In this document: positions 45,032-53,600 of the stretch, one piece after another | Numbering within the stretch: position 1 is the first letter of the stretch | Layout of the letters: each line of letters starts with the position of its first letter | Notes under the pieces: generated by a model | Database searches by the model: none | Told to the model about the DNA's origin: nothing | What the model saw: the letters and a program-made list of their open reading frames with translations, nothing else | Translations under genes and position numbers: made by a program | Source: an uncultured Anaerolineales bacterium | Lineage (GTDB): Bacteria; Chloroflexota; Anaerolineae; Aggregatilineales; Aggregatilineaceae | Assembly: GCA_937135955.1 (NCBI GenBank) | Contig: CAKZOB010000054.1 | Location: 1-64,000, forward strand | Direction: 5' to 3' | Length of the DNA stretch: 64,000 nt

Positions 45032-45700
45032 ATGCCCGGCCCTTCTCTGATCATGCTCACCAATCCGCACGCGCCCGCCGCCGAAGCCTATCGCACCCTG
45101 CGCACCAACCTGATGTTCTACGGCATCGACCGGCCAACCAGAGCGCTGGTGTTCACTTCCCCCATGCCCGGCCAGGGGGCAAGCACAACCCTGGCCAACC
45201 TGGCCATCGCCCTGGCGCAGGGCGGCCACGAGACCATCGTGATAGACAGCGACCTGCGTCGCCCCGCCCAGCATACCCTATGGGGGCTGACCAACGAGCG
45301 CGGTCTGACCACCATGTTGCTAGACGATGCGGCCCTGGCCGACCCGCCCCTGCAAGATGCGGGAGTGCAACGTCTGCGCGTGCTGACCAGCGGCCCACTG
45401 CCCCCCAACCCCGCCGACCTGGTCGGCTCCAAACGCATGGATGACGTGATCGCTGCTCTGCGGCAGCGAGCCGACTATGTGCTCTTCGATGCGCCGCCGG
45501 TACTGGCCGTCAGCGATGCGGCGGTCTTGGGGCACAAGCTCGACGGGCTGATCCTGGTCTTGCGGGCGGGTGCAGCGCGTCGCGACCATGCCGCCCGTGC
45601 TAGAGAAGAGCTGGAGCGGGTCAACGTGCCAGTGCTGGGCGTGGTGCTGGTCAATGCACCGCGCGACAGCGCCCTGAGCAGTTACTATACCCAGGCATAA
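45032..45700 (+). CDS. CpsD/BY-kinase-like ATPase lacking the Walker-A lysine
   Basis: 222 residues. It follows the bacterial tyrosine-kinase layout: AAEAYRTLRTNLMF, Walker A region SPMPGQGASTTLANLA, Walker A' IDSDLRRP (71-78), Walker B LFDAPPV, and a C-terminal SSYYTQA with a two-Tyr cluster. The usual GEGKST Lys is Ala50 (codon GCA), so ATP hydrolysis and autophosphorylation may be lost. In typical systems the kinase and a Wzz-like activator regulate capsule or exopolysaccharide assembly; here it may be a regulatory pseudokinase. SD GAGGTAG. Confidence 0.85.
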   Translation: MPGPSLIMLTNPHAPAAEAYRTLRTNLMFYGIDRPTRALVFTSPMPGQGASTTLANLAIALAQGGHETIVIDSDLRRPAQHTLWGLTNERGLTTMLLDDAALADPPLQDAGVQRLRVLTSGPLPPNPADLVGSKRMDDVIAALRQRADYVLFDAPPVLAVSDAAVLGHKLDGLILVLRAGAARRDHAARAREELERVNVPVLGVVLVNAPRDSALSSYYTQA

Positions 45701-45727
45701 TTCGTTCAACCCCGTGGAGAAGTGGGC

Positions 45728-46798
45728 ATGAAGGGATTGATCCTGAGCGGAGGCAAAGGTACACGCCTGTATCCCCTTACCTACACCCGCGCCAAGCAGT
45801 TGATCCCGGTCGCCAACAAGCCAGTGCTCTTTCGCGTCATCGAAGCTATCCGCGACGCGGGCATCACCGAGATCGGCATCGTCATCGGCGATACCGGACC
45901 GGAGATCAAAGAGGCTGTGCAGGACGGCTCGCAGTTCGGCGTGCGTGTGACCTACATCCAGCAGGAAGCGCCGCTGGGACTGGCTCACGCCGTCAAAATC
46001 TCGCGCGACTTCCTGGGTGATGAGCGTTTCGTAATGTTCCTGGGCGACAACGTGATCCAGGGCGGCATCAGCCCGCTGATCGCCGAGTTCGCGCATCATC
46101 ACGAATGGAACAGTCAGATCGTGCTCACCGAGGTGGAGTTCCCCGAACAATACGGCGTGGCCCGCCTAAATGGCGAAGGGCGCGTGGTGGAACTGATCGA
46201 GAAGCCCAAGAACCCACCTTCCAATCTGGCTCTGGTAGGCATCTACATGTTCGATCACCATATCTTCGAGGCCACCGAGGCGATCAAACCGTCCTGGCGC
46301 GGCGAACTGGAGATCACCGACGCCATTCAGTGGCTGGTCGAGCACGGCTACGTCGTCTACCCACATATCCATCGCGGCTGGTGGATCGACACCGGTCGCC
46401 CGGGTGACATGCTCAACGCCAACAGCTTGGTGCTGGAAGAACTGACGCCCGAAATCCGTGGCAGCGTGGACAGCGCCTCCGAAGTGGACTCGCGCGTCAC
46501 CGTCGAGGAAGGCGCGGAGATCATCAACAGCGTGGTGCGCGGCCCAACGATCATCGGGCGGCACACGCGCATTGTCAACAGTTATGTCGGCCCGTTCTCC
46601 AGCATCTATCACCATGTGGTCATCGAAAACAGCGAGATCGAGCGCAGCATCGTGCTGGAGCATAGCATCATCCGCGACATCCCTACGCGCATCCAGGATA
46701 GCCTGATCGGTCGTCACGCCGAAGTGACTGTGAATACGCTGCGCCCTAAGGCGCTCAAGTTATATCTGGGTGACTACAGTCAGCTTGGTCTGCTCTAG
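45728..46798 (+). CDS. rmlA: Glucose-1-phosphate thymidylyltransferase (long form)
   Basis: 356 residues from the ATG at 45728 (SD GTGGAGAA; a GTG at 45722 is less likely). Nucleotidyltransferase domain: LSGGKGTRLYPLTYTRAKQL, metal-binding FLGDNVIQGG, EKPKNPPSNLAL and GWWIDTGRPGDML. A C-terminal left-handed beta-helix follows (SVVRGPTIIGRHTRIV). It makes dTDP-glucose from glucose-1-phosphate and dTTP. With rmlB two genes downstream, it supplies 4-keto-6-deoxy sugars for polysaccharide. Its paralog at 32552-33631 lies outside this cluster. Confidence 0.9.
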   Translation: MKGLILSGGKGTRLYPLTYTRAKQLIPVANKPVLFRVIEAIRDAGITEIGIVIGDTGPEIKEAVQDGSQFGVRVTYIQQEAPLGLAHAVKISRDFLGDERFVMFLGDNVIQGGISPLIAEFAHHHEWNSQIVLTEVEFPEQYGVARLNGEGRVVELIEKPKNPPSNLALVGIYMFDHHIFEATEAIKPSWRGELEITDAIQWLVEHGYVVYPHIHRGWWIDTGRPGDMLNANSLVLEELTPEIRGSVDSASEVDSRVTVEEGAEIINSVVRGPTIIGRHTRIVNSYVGPFSSIYHHVVIENSEIERSIVLEHSIIRDIPTRIQDSLIGRHAEVTVNTLRPKALKLYLGDYSQLGLL

Positions 46799-46806
46799 CC
46801 GAACCT

Positions 46807-47676
46807 ATGAAACAAGCCAAGATGCCCATTCGCCTCATCGTCGCCGATCTGGATGGCACCCTGCTCAATTCGCAGCACGAAGTGCCGCCGTTCACCGAAG
46901 CCGCCGTCTGCGCCGCCCAGGAACGAGGCGTGCTGTTCACCGTTGCCACAGGCAAGACGTTTCCCTCCACCGTGGCGTTGATCGAGCGCTTTGGGATCAC
47001 CATCCCGCTGATCTGCGGCAACGGCACGCAGGTCTTCACGCCGGATGGCACGCTTCTCTACGCCGATCCCATTCCGCTCGATTACGCGCTGGAAGCCATC
47101 GAACTGGCGCAGCGGCGGGACTTTCTGCCAGTCGTCTATACCGAGATGGGGCTGCTCACCACCGCGCATGACGACAACGTGGCCGAGCTGGTCGCCCATC
47201 ATGAGCCTGAACCTGTGCTGGTGCACGACCTGCACCAGGCACTGCGCGAGCAGTACCGCCCCTTCAAGATGGTGCTGATGAATCAGGATCATGAAGCCGT
47301 CAATCGCTTCGCCGACGAACTGCATAGCGCCTTCGATGGACGGGCGCAGATTGTGCGGTCGGGCTTGCTATCGGTCGTCGAAGTGATGCCCGCCGGCGTG
47401 ACCAAGGGCACCGCGCTGCTACACATCCTGGACTATCTGGGCCTGGAGCTACAACAGACGATGTGCTTCGGCGACAACTGTAACGATCTGGACATGATTC
47501 AGCAGGCGGGCATTGGCGTGGCGATGGCACACGCGCCCGAAGAAGTCCGCCGGGCCGCGGATTACGTCACTGGCACCAATGACGAAGACGGCGTGGGACA
47601 CGCCATCTGGCGCTTCATCCTCTCCGGGCAGGGTGTGCAACCCGCGCCGCAAACTGCGACAAGGAGCACCGATTGA
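46807..47676 (+). CDS. HAD-superfamily hydrolase, Cof type
   Basis: 289 residues, 8 bases after rmlA. Motif I DLDGTL with catalytic Asp in VADLDGTLLN; TGK (motif II) in VATGKTFPS; a C2 cap in the middle; Lys of PAGVTKGTAL; motif IV GDNCNDLDM. Cof-type phosphatases dephosphorylate sugar phosphates or similar small molecules. Its stop overlaps the rmlB start (TGATG), so it is part of the dTDP-sugar operon and may recycle a sugar phosphate there; that role is inferred. Confidence 0.9.
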   Translation: MKQAKMPIRLIVADLDGTLLNSQHEVPPFTEAAVCAAQERGVLFTVATGKTFPSTVALIERFGITIPLICGNGTQVFTPDGTLLYADPIPLDYALEAIELAQRRDFLPVVYTEMGLLTTAHDDNVAELVAHHEPEPVLVHDLHQALREQYRPFKMVLMNQDHEAVNRFADELHSAFDGRAQIVRSGLLSVVEVMPAGVTKGTALLHILDYLGLELQQTMCFGDNCNDLDMIQQAGIGVAMAHAPEEVRRAADYVTGTNDEDGVGHAIWRFILSGQGVQPAPQTATRSTD

Positions 47677-48704
47677 TGAAAACAATCCTGGTCACCGGCG
47701 GAGCGGGTTTCATTGGCAGCGCCTTCGTGCGCCGCATGGTGACACGCTATCCGCATTACACGATCGTCGTGCTGGACAAGCTGACGTATGCGGGCAACCT
47801 GGACAACCTGATCCCTGTGCAGGACGCGCCCAACTATCACTTTGAGCGGGGCGACATCGCGCACCGTCCGACGGTGCAGCGCGTGATCGAACAATACGGC
47901 GTGGATGCCATCGTCAACTTCGCTGCTGAAACGCATGTGGATCGCTCCATCCTCGACCCCGACGCCTTCATCCATACCGATGTGGTCGGCGTGTACACGC
48001 TGCTCGACGTGGCCCGCCAACTGGGCGTGCAGCGCGTGCATCACGTGAGCACCGACGAAGTCTACGGCTCAATCCCAGAGGGGTTCTTCCGCGAGGGCGA
48101 TCCCCTGTTGCCCAACAGCCCCTACGCTGCCAGCAAAGCTGGCGGCGAGATGATGGTGCGCGCCTATCATGTGACCTACAGCCTGCACACTACTATCACG
48201 CGCGGCAGCAACACCTTCGGCCCCTATCAATATCCGGAGAAGCTCGCGCCGTTCTTCATCACCGAGGCCATTGACGACCGCCCGTTGCCGCTCTATGGTG
48301 ACGGGATGCAGGTGCGCGACTGGCTCTATGTGGACGATCACTGCGATGCCATTGACACCGTGCTGCATCATGGCGCGCCGGGGGCCATCTACAACGTGGG
48401 CGGAGAGTACGAACTGCACAATATCGAAGTCACCCGCTTTATCTTGAAAACGCTTGGCAAGCCGGAGAGCCTGATCCGCTTCGTAGCCGACCGTCCCGGC
48501 CACGATCGCCGCTACGCCCTGACCAACGACAAGATTCGCGCCGAACTGGGCTGGTCTCCGCGACACAGCTTCGAAGAGGCGATGACTGAGACGATCCGCT
48601 GGTATCAGCAAAACGAGTGGTGGTGGCGCAAAATCAAGACCGGAGAATACCTGGAATACTACAAGCGCCAGTACGCCGAACGGCTGGCGCAAAGCCAGCC
48701 GTAG
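47676..48704 (+). CDS. rmlB: dTDP-glucose 4,6-dehydratase
   Basis: 342 residues from the ATG at 47676. Extended SDR: GGAGFIGSAFVRRM, LTYAGNLDNL, FAAETHVDRSI, catalytic Thr-Asp-Glu in STDEVYG and Tyr/Lys in YAASKAGGE, and SNTFGPYQYPEKL. It converts dTDP-glucose to dTDP-4-keto-6-deoxyglucose. rmlC and rmlD are not present in this window, so the final sugar (rhamnose or another deoxy sugar) is not fixed. A terminator hairpin follows the stop. Confidence 0.95.
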   Translation: MKTILVTGGAGFIGSAFVRRMVTRYPHYTIVVLDKLTYAGNLDNLIPVQDAPNYHFERGDIAHRPTVQRVIEQYGVDAIVNFAAETHVDRSILDPDAFIHTDVVGVYTLLDVARQLGVQRVHHVSTDEVYGSIPEGFFREGDPLLPNSPYAASKAGGEMMVRAYHVTYSLHTTITRGSNTFGPYQYPEKLAPFFITEAIDDRPLPLYGDGMQVRDWLYVDDHCDAIDTVLHHGAPGAIYNVGGEYELHNIEVTRFILKTLGKPESLIRFVADRPGHDRRYALTNDKIRAELGWSPRHSFEEAMTETIRWYQQNEWWWRKIKTGEYLEYYKRQYAERLAQSQP

Positions 48705-48728
48705 CCCGCGCGCAACATCGTTTGCCTC

Positions 48729-48758
48729 GCCAGCCTCCGTCGGGCTGGCAATTTTGTT
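48729..48758 (+). terminator. Terminator after rmlB
   Basis: Stem GCCAGCC (48729-48735) / GGCTGGC (48743-48749), 7-base loop, followed by AATTTTGTTGT, about 25 bases after rmlB. Confidence 0.8.
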
Positions 48759-48769
48759 GTCATTGCTCC

Positions 48770-49918
48770 CTACAGGGGCGGCGCTGGCACAACCAGTTCG
48801 TTGTGATCGCGCACGGCCAGCCCCATGATGGCGTCGTTGGGATAGAACGCAATGCCAGGGAACAACCCGATGACAAACCCCTCGAAACGGGTACGCAGCA
48901 GCCCGTCGTCCGGCCCCACCGGTCGCCCGTAGATGTCCACCATGCGCGCCACCGGATCGCCAGCCTTCAGGAAGTCGCCGGGTTGCACCAGGTGATGGAC
49001 GATGCAGGCATACGGCACACGCGGATGAATCGTGCGCCGCACCGGATACCCTGGCCGGATGACTGGTACCGGCGGCAAAGGTTCAGGCGATCCCGGCAAC
49101 ATCCCTGCCCAACGCATGACGTTGCGGATGCCCACTACCACTGCCTGCACATGCAGGTCGTGCACCGTCTGTTGCCCGCCGATCTCGATGGTGATGGCGG
49201 GAATACGCGCCCGGTTGAGCGTTGCCCCGCTCACCGAGCGGTGCAGGTCCATGTCCATGTAGCGATTCGAGGCGAACTCATTGATCACCGTCAGCCCCAA
49301 CGCGTCGAGCATTCCGCCGATGGTCTGCTGTAGCTTCATGGCGACCGGCTTGTCCGCCTGGCTGTGAAAGAACACCGGATCGCGAAAAGCAAACGGAATA
49401 GAGCGGATGCCGAAGTCGTGCAGGTCGATCAGGTAGTTGGCCGTGGACTGAATGCTGTCGAACAGACGCGCATACGCCTGTTCCAGCGCTGGCGCAAAGT
49501 GATTGGTCTGGTCGTCGTAGACCGCCGGTAGGCCGGGGAACAGGCGGTTAGGGTCTCTGCCGTTGAGATAATAGGGACTGCGCGCACCCGTGCGCAGCCC
49601 TGCCGGGCTGAGTGTGGGGATGGCCACGATCGTGCCGCGCAACTCGCGCACTAGGTTCTCGGTGATCAGGCGATGAATGACCGCAATGCCGTCGTACTCG
49701 CTGCCGTGAATGTTCGCCGTCAGCCACAGCACCGGCTGTGCTTCGCGCCTGCCCTGCGCCAGAATCACCGGAAAGAACTCAGTGCCGCCCGTGGGTAGCG
49801 GGAGCGCCTCAAAAGCTCCATAGACAATCTGCCCTGGCACGGCGTTCACATCACCGATCTGTAAGCTCACGGAATGGCGCTCCTGGGGACGATCCGTTCG
49901 ACATTCAAGGGCGATCAC
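48770..49918 (-). CDS. Succinylglutamate desuccinylase/aspartoacylase-family zinc hydrolase
   Basis: 382 residues. Zinc ligands of the M14-like AstE/AspA fold: NIHGSEYDG (His, Glu) and DLHDFG (His), with a glutamate following in the IEIGGQQTV region. The C-terminal part has a lipoyl-like beta barrel (LVQPGDFLKAGDPVARMVDIYGRPVG), common in this family. It hydrolyses an amide of an N-acyl amino acid or similar; substrate unknown. It starts 14 bases inside the upstream REC-GAF gene, so the two are co-translated. Confidence 0.85.
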   Translation of the reverse strand: MIALECRTDRPQERHSVSLQIGDVNAVPGQIVYGAFEALPLPTGGTEFFPVILAQGRREAQPVLWLTANIHGSEYDGIAVIHRLITENLVRELRGTIVAIPTLSPAGLRTGARSPYYLNGRDPNRLFPGLPAVYDDQTNHFAPALEQAYARLFDSIQSTANYLIDLHDFGIRSIPFAFRDPVFFHSQADKPVAMKLQQTIGGMLDALGLTVINEFASNRYMDMDLHRSVSGATLNRARIPAITIEIGGQQTVHDLHVQAVVVGIRNVMRWAGMLPGSPEPLPPVPVIRPGYPVRRTIHPRVPYACIVHHLVQPGDFLKAGDPVARMVDIYGRPVGPDDGLLRTRFEGFVIGLFPGIAFYPNDAIMGLAVRDHNELVVPAPPL

Positions 49919-50759
49919 GTCTGGCCAGCGCGTTGGCCAGATGAGCGCCGATCAATTCCAGCATCATGACCTGCTTTTGGGCAATAGCTTCAGGCTGCGC
50001 ATGGCAGGCCAGCAACACGCCATAGCGCAACGCCATACCCACCGGCACACACACCGCCCTGCTCAGACGTTGCTGCTGCACAAAGGGGTGCGATAGGGCA
50101 TCCGCTGGGCCAATGGTGCGGCTCTGTCCGTTGCGGGCCACCCACCCCACCAGCGACTCTTCGCCGTTCTGCTGCGACGGCGCTGTGGCCACCAGGTCCG
50201 GCGAGCCAGCCTGACTGCACAGCACCAGGCGATCGGGCGCGCGTTCGTCGGGAGCATAGAAAGCCGCGTAGTCGTACCCCAGTTCGCAGACAGCTTCGAC
50301 GGCGGCCTGCAACATGGCCTTGGTGGAACGCGCCCGCGTCAGTTTCTTGGCCAGCGTCCGCACCGCGGGCGCAATGTCTGTGCGCAGAGTCTGCAGGCGA
50401 CGCTCTTCGGCCAGGCGCTTGATGCGCCGCAGCAAATCGTTGTCCTCAAAGGGGGCGACGGACAGCTCATCCGCCTGTCCTGGCAGGCCAAAATCTGCCC
50501 CTTCGTCCACCAACACGATCAGCAGGCCAGGATGGGCTTGCCGCAGCTCTTTGACAAAACCATACATATCGCCCAGGCCGCTATCCAGAACCAGCACCTC
50601 ATGGCGTGCCCACGGGTCGCTCAGTTGCGCAATTGCTTCTTCTTGCCCAGCAACCAGGGTCAACACCAGCTGAGGATCGCGCCCCAGTTGTTCGCGGTAG
50701 CGGGCGAGCGCCTCTCGTGGGACGGCAGCCAGGACGTGAATGGGCGGCAGTTGACTCAT
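49905..50759 (-). CDS. Receiver-like plus GAF-domain protein
   Basis: 284 residues. An N-terminal CheY-like segment has LVLDSGLGDMYGFVKELR with a possible phospho-Asp and lacks the first acidic pair, so it may be a pseudo-receiver. The C-terminal GAF domain (about 120-280; AVEAVCELGYDYAAFYAP ... VCVPVGMALRYGVLL) could bind a small ligand. No output or kinase domain follows, so it is a signal-input module that likely acts through a partner. It overlaps the start of the aspartoacylase-family gene. Confidence 0.75.
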   Translation of the reverse strand: MSQLPPIHVLAAVPREALARYREQLGRDPQLVLTLVAGQEEAIAQLSDPWARHEVLVLDSGLGDMYGFVKELRQAHPGLLIVLVDEGADFGLPGQADELSVAPFEDNDLLRRIKRLAEERRLQTLRTDIAPAVRTLAKKLTRARSTKAMLQAAVEAVCELGYDYAAFYAPDERAPDRLVLCSQAGSPDLVATAPSQQNGEESLVGWVARNGQSRTIGPADALSHPFVQQQRLSRAVCVPVGMALRYGVLLACHAQPEAIAQKQVMMLELIGAHLANALARRDRP

Positions 50760-50890
50760 CGGCGAGGTTCAGTCTGATGACAGGCCAGGGTACGACTGGT
50801 ACGCCTAATTATAGGGAGAATGCAATTTGGTCACAACCGGGCTGGAACATCAACCGCGGGGAAAAAGTGATGCGCCCACCAGGGACAGTC

Positions 50891-52573
50891 TCAACCGGCC
50901 TCCAGCGCCTGTGACCGCTGACGTCCCCCGCGCATCAATAGCGCAGCCAGGACAGCGATCAGGCTGACCACCGCCCCGATGAACTGCAGTTCCCTGATGA
51001 CAGCGACTGCCGCCTCAAGGCTCGCCGTCTGCGAGGCCAGCAGGGTTTCCTCGACGCTGAGGCTGCCATTCGCCATATAGTCTGCTAGCAGCACGTCGAA
51101 ACGTTCCAGCGCATAGATGGTCAGCGATGAAATCGCCACCGTCATGCCGATCAGGCGCAAGACCAGGATCAACGCTGCGGCGATCCCTCTCTCGTCCTCA
51201 TCCACTTCGTTGAGCACTGCGGTGCCCACAGGCGAGATGGTCAGGCCCAGCCCGATGCCGATCATGGCCATCTGCACCCCCATCAGCCAGTAGGGGGTGT
51301 CGCTTTGCCACGACGCACCGGCCAGCACAAACCCTATTGTCGCCAGTGACACGCCGGTCGCCGTCGGCAGGCGATAGCCACGCCGTTCGCTAAGCCACCC
51401 ACCAGGGACGGCGGCCAGCGCCATCGGGATGGTGAGGCCAGAAAGCAGCACCCCGGCAATATAAGCTGCGTGCTGTACTTCCTGGCTGGTGGGACTTTCC
51501 ATGCGGAAATTGACCAGCAGCGGCGCGCTGACCAGGCCGATCGCCAGACAGAAACCCACCAGGAAGTTGGTCAGCGACGAGATCAAGACATTGCGGCGGC
51601 GAAACATGTCCAGGCGGATGAGCGGATGGCGGACGCGAGCTTCTACCGCCAGGAACAGGGCGAACGCCACTCCTGCCCCTACCAGCAGCCAGGTACGGTA
51701 GGCTCCGCCTCCCCGCTGTAGCTCCTCAAAACTTCCAGCAGTGCTGGCAGTTTCCGGGCTGGCCCCCAATCCGACGTTCAGCCCGACCAGCGCCAGCACC
51801 AGCAACACCGTACCCGGCACATCGAAGCGCTCCGCGCGGCGCGGGCCTTGCACGTCACGCAGCACCCACCAGGCCCCGCCCAAAGCCAGGGCGCTCAGAG
51901 GAATATTGATGACGAACAGTGTCTCCCAAGACGGTCTGGCGACCGTGAAGCCGAGGCGGGCGAACGCATCTACGATGGCCTGCCCGTGTTCGCCGAACAG
52001 GCGCACCATCACCCCACCGTAAAGGTGACCCAGCACCCAGCCCAGCGTGTCCACCGCGCCGACCACGCCCAGCGGTCTGGCCCGTCGGTCGGGAGAGAAC
52101 AGGTCTCCTACCAGGGCAATGGTCACTGGCACCATCGCCCCCGCCCCAAACGCCTGCACCACGCGCCCAACGATCACCAGATAGAGGTAGCGTTCCTCGG
52201 TCCGCGGCGGCGTCTGACCCAGCACGTCGCGATAGAAGCGGCTCAGCCAGCTATTGAGCGCAGGGCTGTCGTAGACCGTGACCAGATAGGAGCCACCCAT
52301 GAAGATCAGCAGGCAGATGATATAGACTGTCCGCCGCCCGAATTGATCAGACAGGCGACCGGCGAAGGTCATGCTGATGGCATAGGCGAGCAGGTAGCCG
52401 CTGACCGCCCACGACGCCTGATCCAGGTACTCTTTCACCGGCAAGTCGAGGCTGACGATCACCTCGGGCAATACAGCAGAGATGATGGTGAGGTCGAGCG
52501 CTCCGACGAACACCGGCAGACTGACAATAGCCAGAATCAGCCAGGAGGTATGAGGTGAGCGTGAACGGACCAT
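50891..52573 (-). CDS. MFS transporter, DHA2/14-TM type, partner of LprG-like lipoprotein
   Basis: 560 residues, long enough for 14 TM helices. Motif A appears as GRLSDQFGRRTVYI, motif C-like region in GAGAMVPVTIALVGDLF. It starts by an ATGA overlap with an upstream LppX_LprAFG-type lipoprotein gene. In Mycobacterium the lprG-Rv1410c (P55) operon pairs the same two families and exports triacylglycerides and lipoglycans across the cell envelope. The order lipoprotein-then-MFS is the same here, so envelope lipid export is a reasonable inference; multidrug efflux is the main alternative. Confidence 0.88.
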   Translation of the reverse strand: MVRSRSPHTSWLILAIVSLPVFVGALDLTIISAVLPEVIVSLDLPVKEYLDQASWAVSGYLLAYAISMTFAGRLSDQFGRRTVYIICLLIFMGGSYLVTVYDSPALNSWLSRFYRDVLGQTPPRTEERYLYLVIVGRVVQAFGAGAMVPVTIALVGDLFSPDRRARPLGVVGAVDTLGWVLGHLYGGVMVRLFGEHGQAIVDAFARLGFTVARPSWETLFVINIPLSALALGGAWWVLRDVQGPRRAERFDVPGTVLLVLALVGLNVGLGASPETASTAGSFEELQRGGGAYRTWLLVGAGVAFALFLAVEARVRHPLIRLDMFRRRNVLISSLTNFLVGFCLAIGLVSAPLLVNFRMESPTSQEVQHAAYIAGVLLSGLTIPMALAAVPGGWLSERRGYRLPTATGVSLATIGFVLAGASWQSDTPYWLMGVQMAMIGIGLGLTISPVGTAVLNEVDEDERGIAAALILVLRLIGMTVAISSLTIYALERFDVLLADYMANGSLSVEETLLASQTASLEAAVAVIRELQFIGAVVSLIAVLAALLMRGGRQRSQALEAG

Positions 52574-53337
52574 CAGCCGCTCCCGCCGACAGCAGGCGCT
52601 TCGATGTTCAGCGGTGCGTTGTAGTCAGAAATGTTGATGAGCCAGGTCGTCGGCTCGGCATCCGCGGCCCACTCCGGCGGCGGCTCCACCAGGGTGATGC
52701 GCACCACACGCCGGTCGCGCACACCCACATAAACCTCGATGTCCAGTAAACCACTGGTCGCCCGACTGAGTCCAAGCGTCAACGAAAAGATGCGCCCGGC
52801 GTCTACCTGTCCGCGCAACTGATAGGCGCTCTGGCCGTCCAGGTCTCGGCGACCGACCAGCACCAGATCGGTCAAGGTCGAGAGGGTATGAGCAATCCCG
52901 CCCGGCTGAGCCATGAGCACAGCAGGGGAAAAACCGGAGATCAATTCCGCCTTGAGCCAGCGGTTACCCGTCAGCAGTTCTCCTCGAAAGTACTGTTCGT
53001 CGTCCATCATGATCAGGTCGGCGGTAGTGCTGAGCACCCCCACCCGGAATTGAATACGAGCGCTAAGGCGATCGGGGACTTTGAACTCGCCACTGGCATA
53101 TTTGAACGATACGCCGGCATCTTCCGACAAATTGAAGCCTTCGATGGGCACCTCAACCGGGTAACCGCTGACATCAATTTCGTACTTGAACGACGAAGCG
53201 TTCTGCAGTTGAGCCACCCCGTCCTGCAGCAACGTGTGCGGATCAGGGGTAGGTTCAGAAGCGGAGTCTCCAGAGCCGCACGCAGAGATTGCCAACACGA
53301 CCAGAGCCAGCAGCGCCAGGAGTTCGCGTGTGTGCAT
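52573..53337 (-). CDS. LppX_LprAFG-family lipoprotein (LprG-like)
   Basis: 254 residues from the ATG at 53337. Signal peptide with lipobox AISACGSG (Cys at about 20). The mature part fits LprG/LppX: LLQDGVAQLQNASSFKYEIDVSG, GVLSTTADLIMMDDEQYFR, and a repeated strand pattern expected for a hydrophobic-cavity fold that carries lipids. It overlaps the MFS gene downstream by four bases, mirroring lprG-Rv1410c. It probably shuttles a lipid from the transporter to the outer part of the envelope. Confidence 0.85.
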   Translation of the reverse strand: MHTRELLALLALVVLAISACGSGDSASEPTPDPHTLLQDGVAQLQNASSFKYEIDVSGYPVEVPIEGFNLSEDAGVSFKYASGEFKVPDRLSARIQFRVGVLSTTADLIMMDDEQYFRGELLTGNRWLKAELISGFSPAVLMAQPGGIAHTLSTLTDLVLVGRRDLDGQSAYQLRGQVDAGRIFSLTLGLSRATSGLLDIEVYVGVRDRRVVRITLVEPPPEWAADAEPTTWLINISDYNAPLNIEAPAVGGSG

Positions 53338-53462
53338 CAAACATCTTCTCCGTGATAGATGTCCGCAGGTGATTACGCAGAGCGGCACGGTTTGGTTGCG
53401 GCCGTTCACCGTTATGATAACGCGAACTACTGCCCGGCCAACTAGAGACTATCAGGGACTTT

Positions 53463-53592
53463 CGCGCAGCTCCCCTCCCCCTTGCTCTGTCAGCCTTCGC
53501 GACTTCGCTGCGGGGCGAGGGAGCTTGATTTTCTGTCGCACAAGCGCATTCCTTCGCCCGCGTGTGGACGAAGGGAGCGGAGGTTGAGAGCA
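53463..53592. repeat. Dispersed palindromic intergenic repeat, copy 3 (inverted)
   Basis: Contains CGCGACTTCGCTGCGGGGCG then GCTTGATTTTCTGTCGCACA and CCTTCGCCCGCGTGTGGACG. This is the reverse orientation of the element seen at 10.3 and 30.1 kb. It lies between the LprG-like operon and the methionine operon. Confidence 0.65.
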
Positions 53593-53600
53593 AAAGCACA

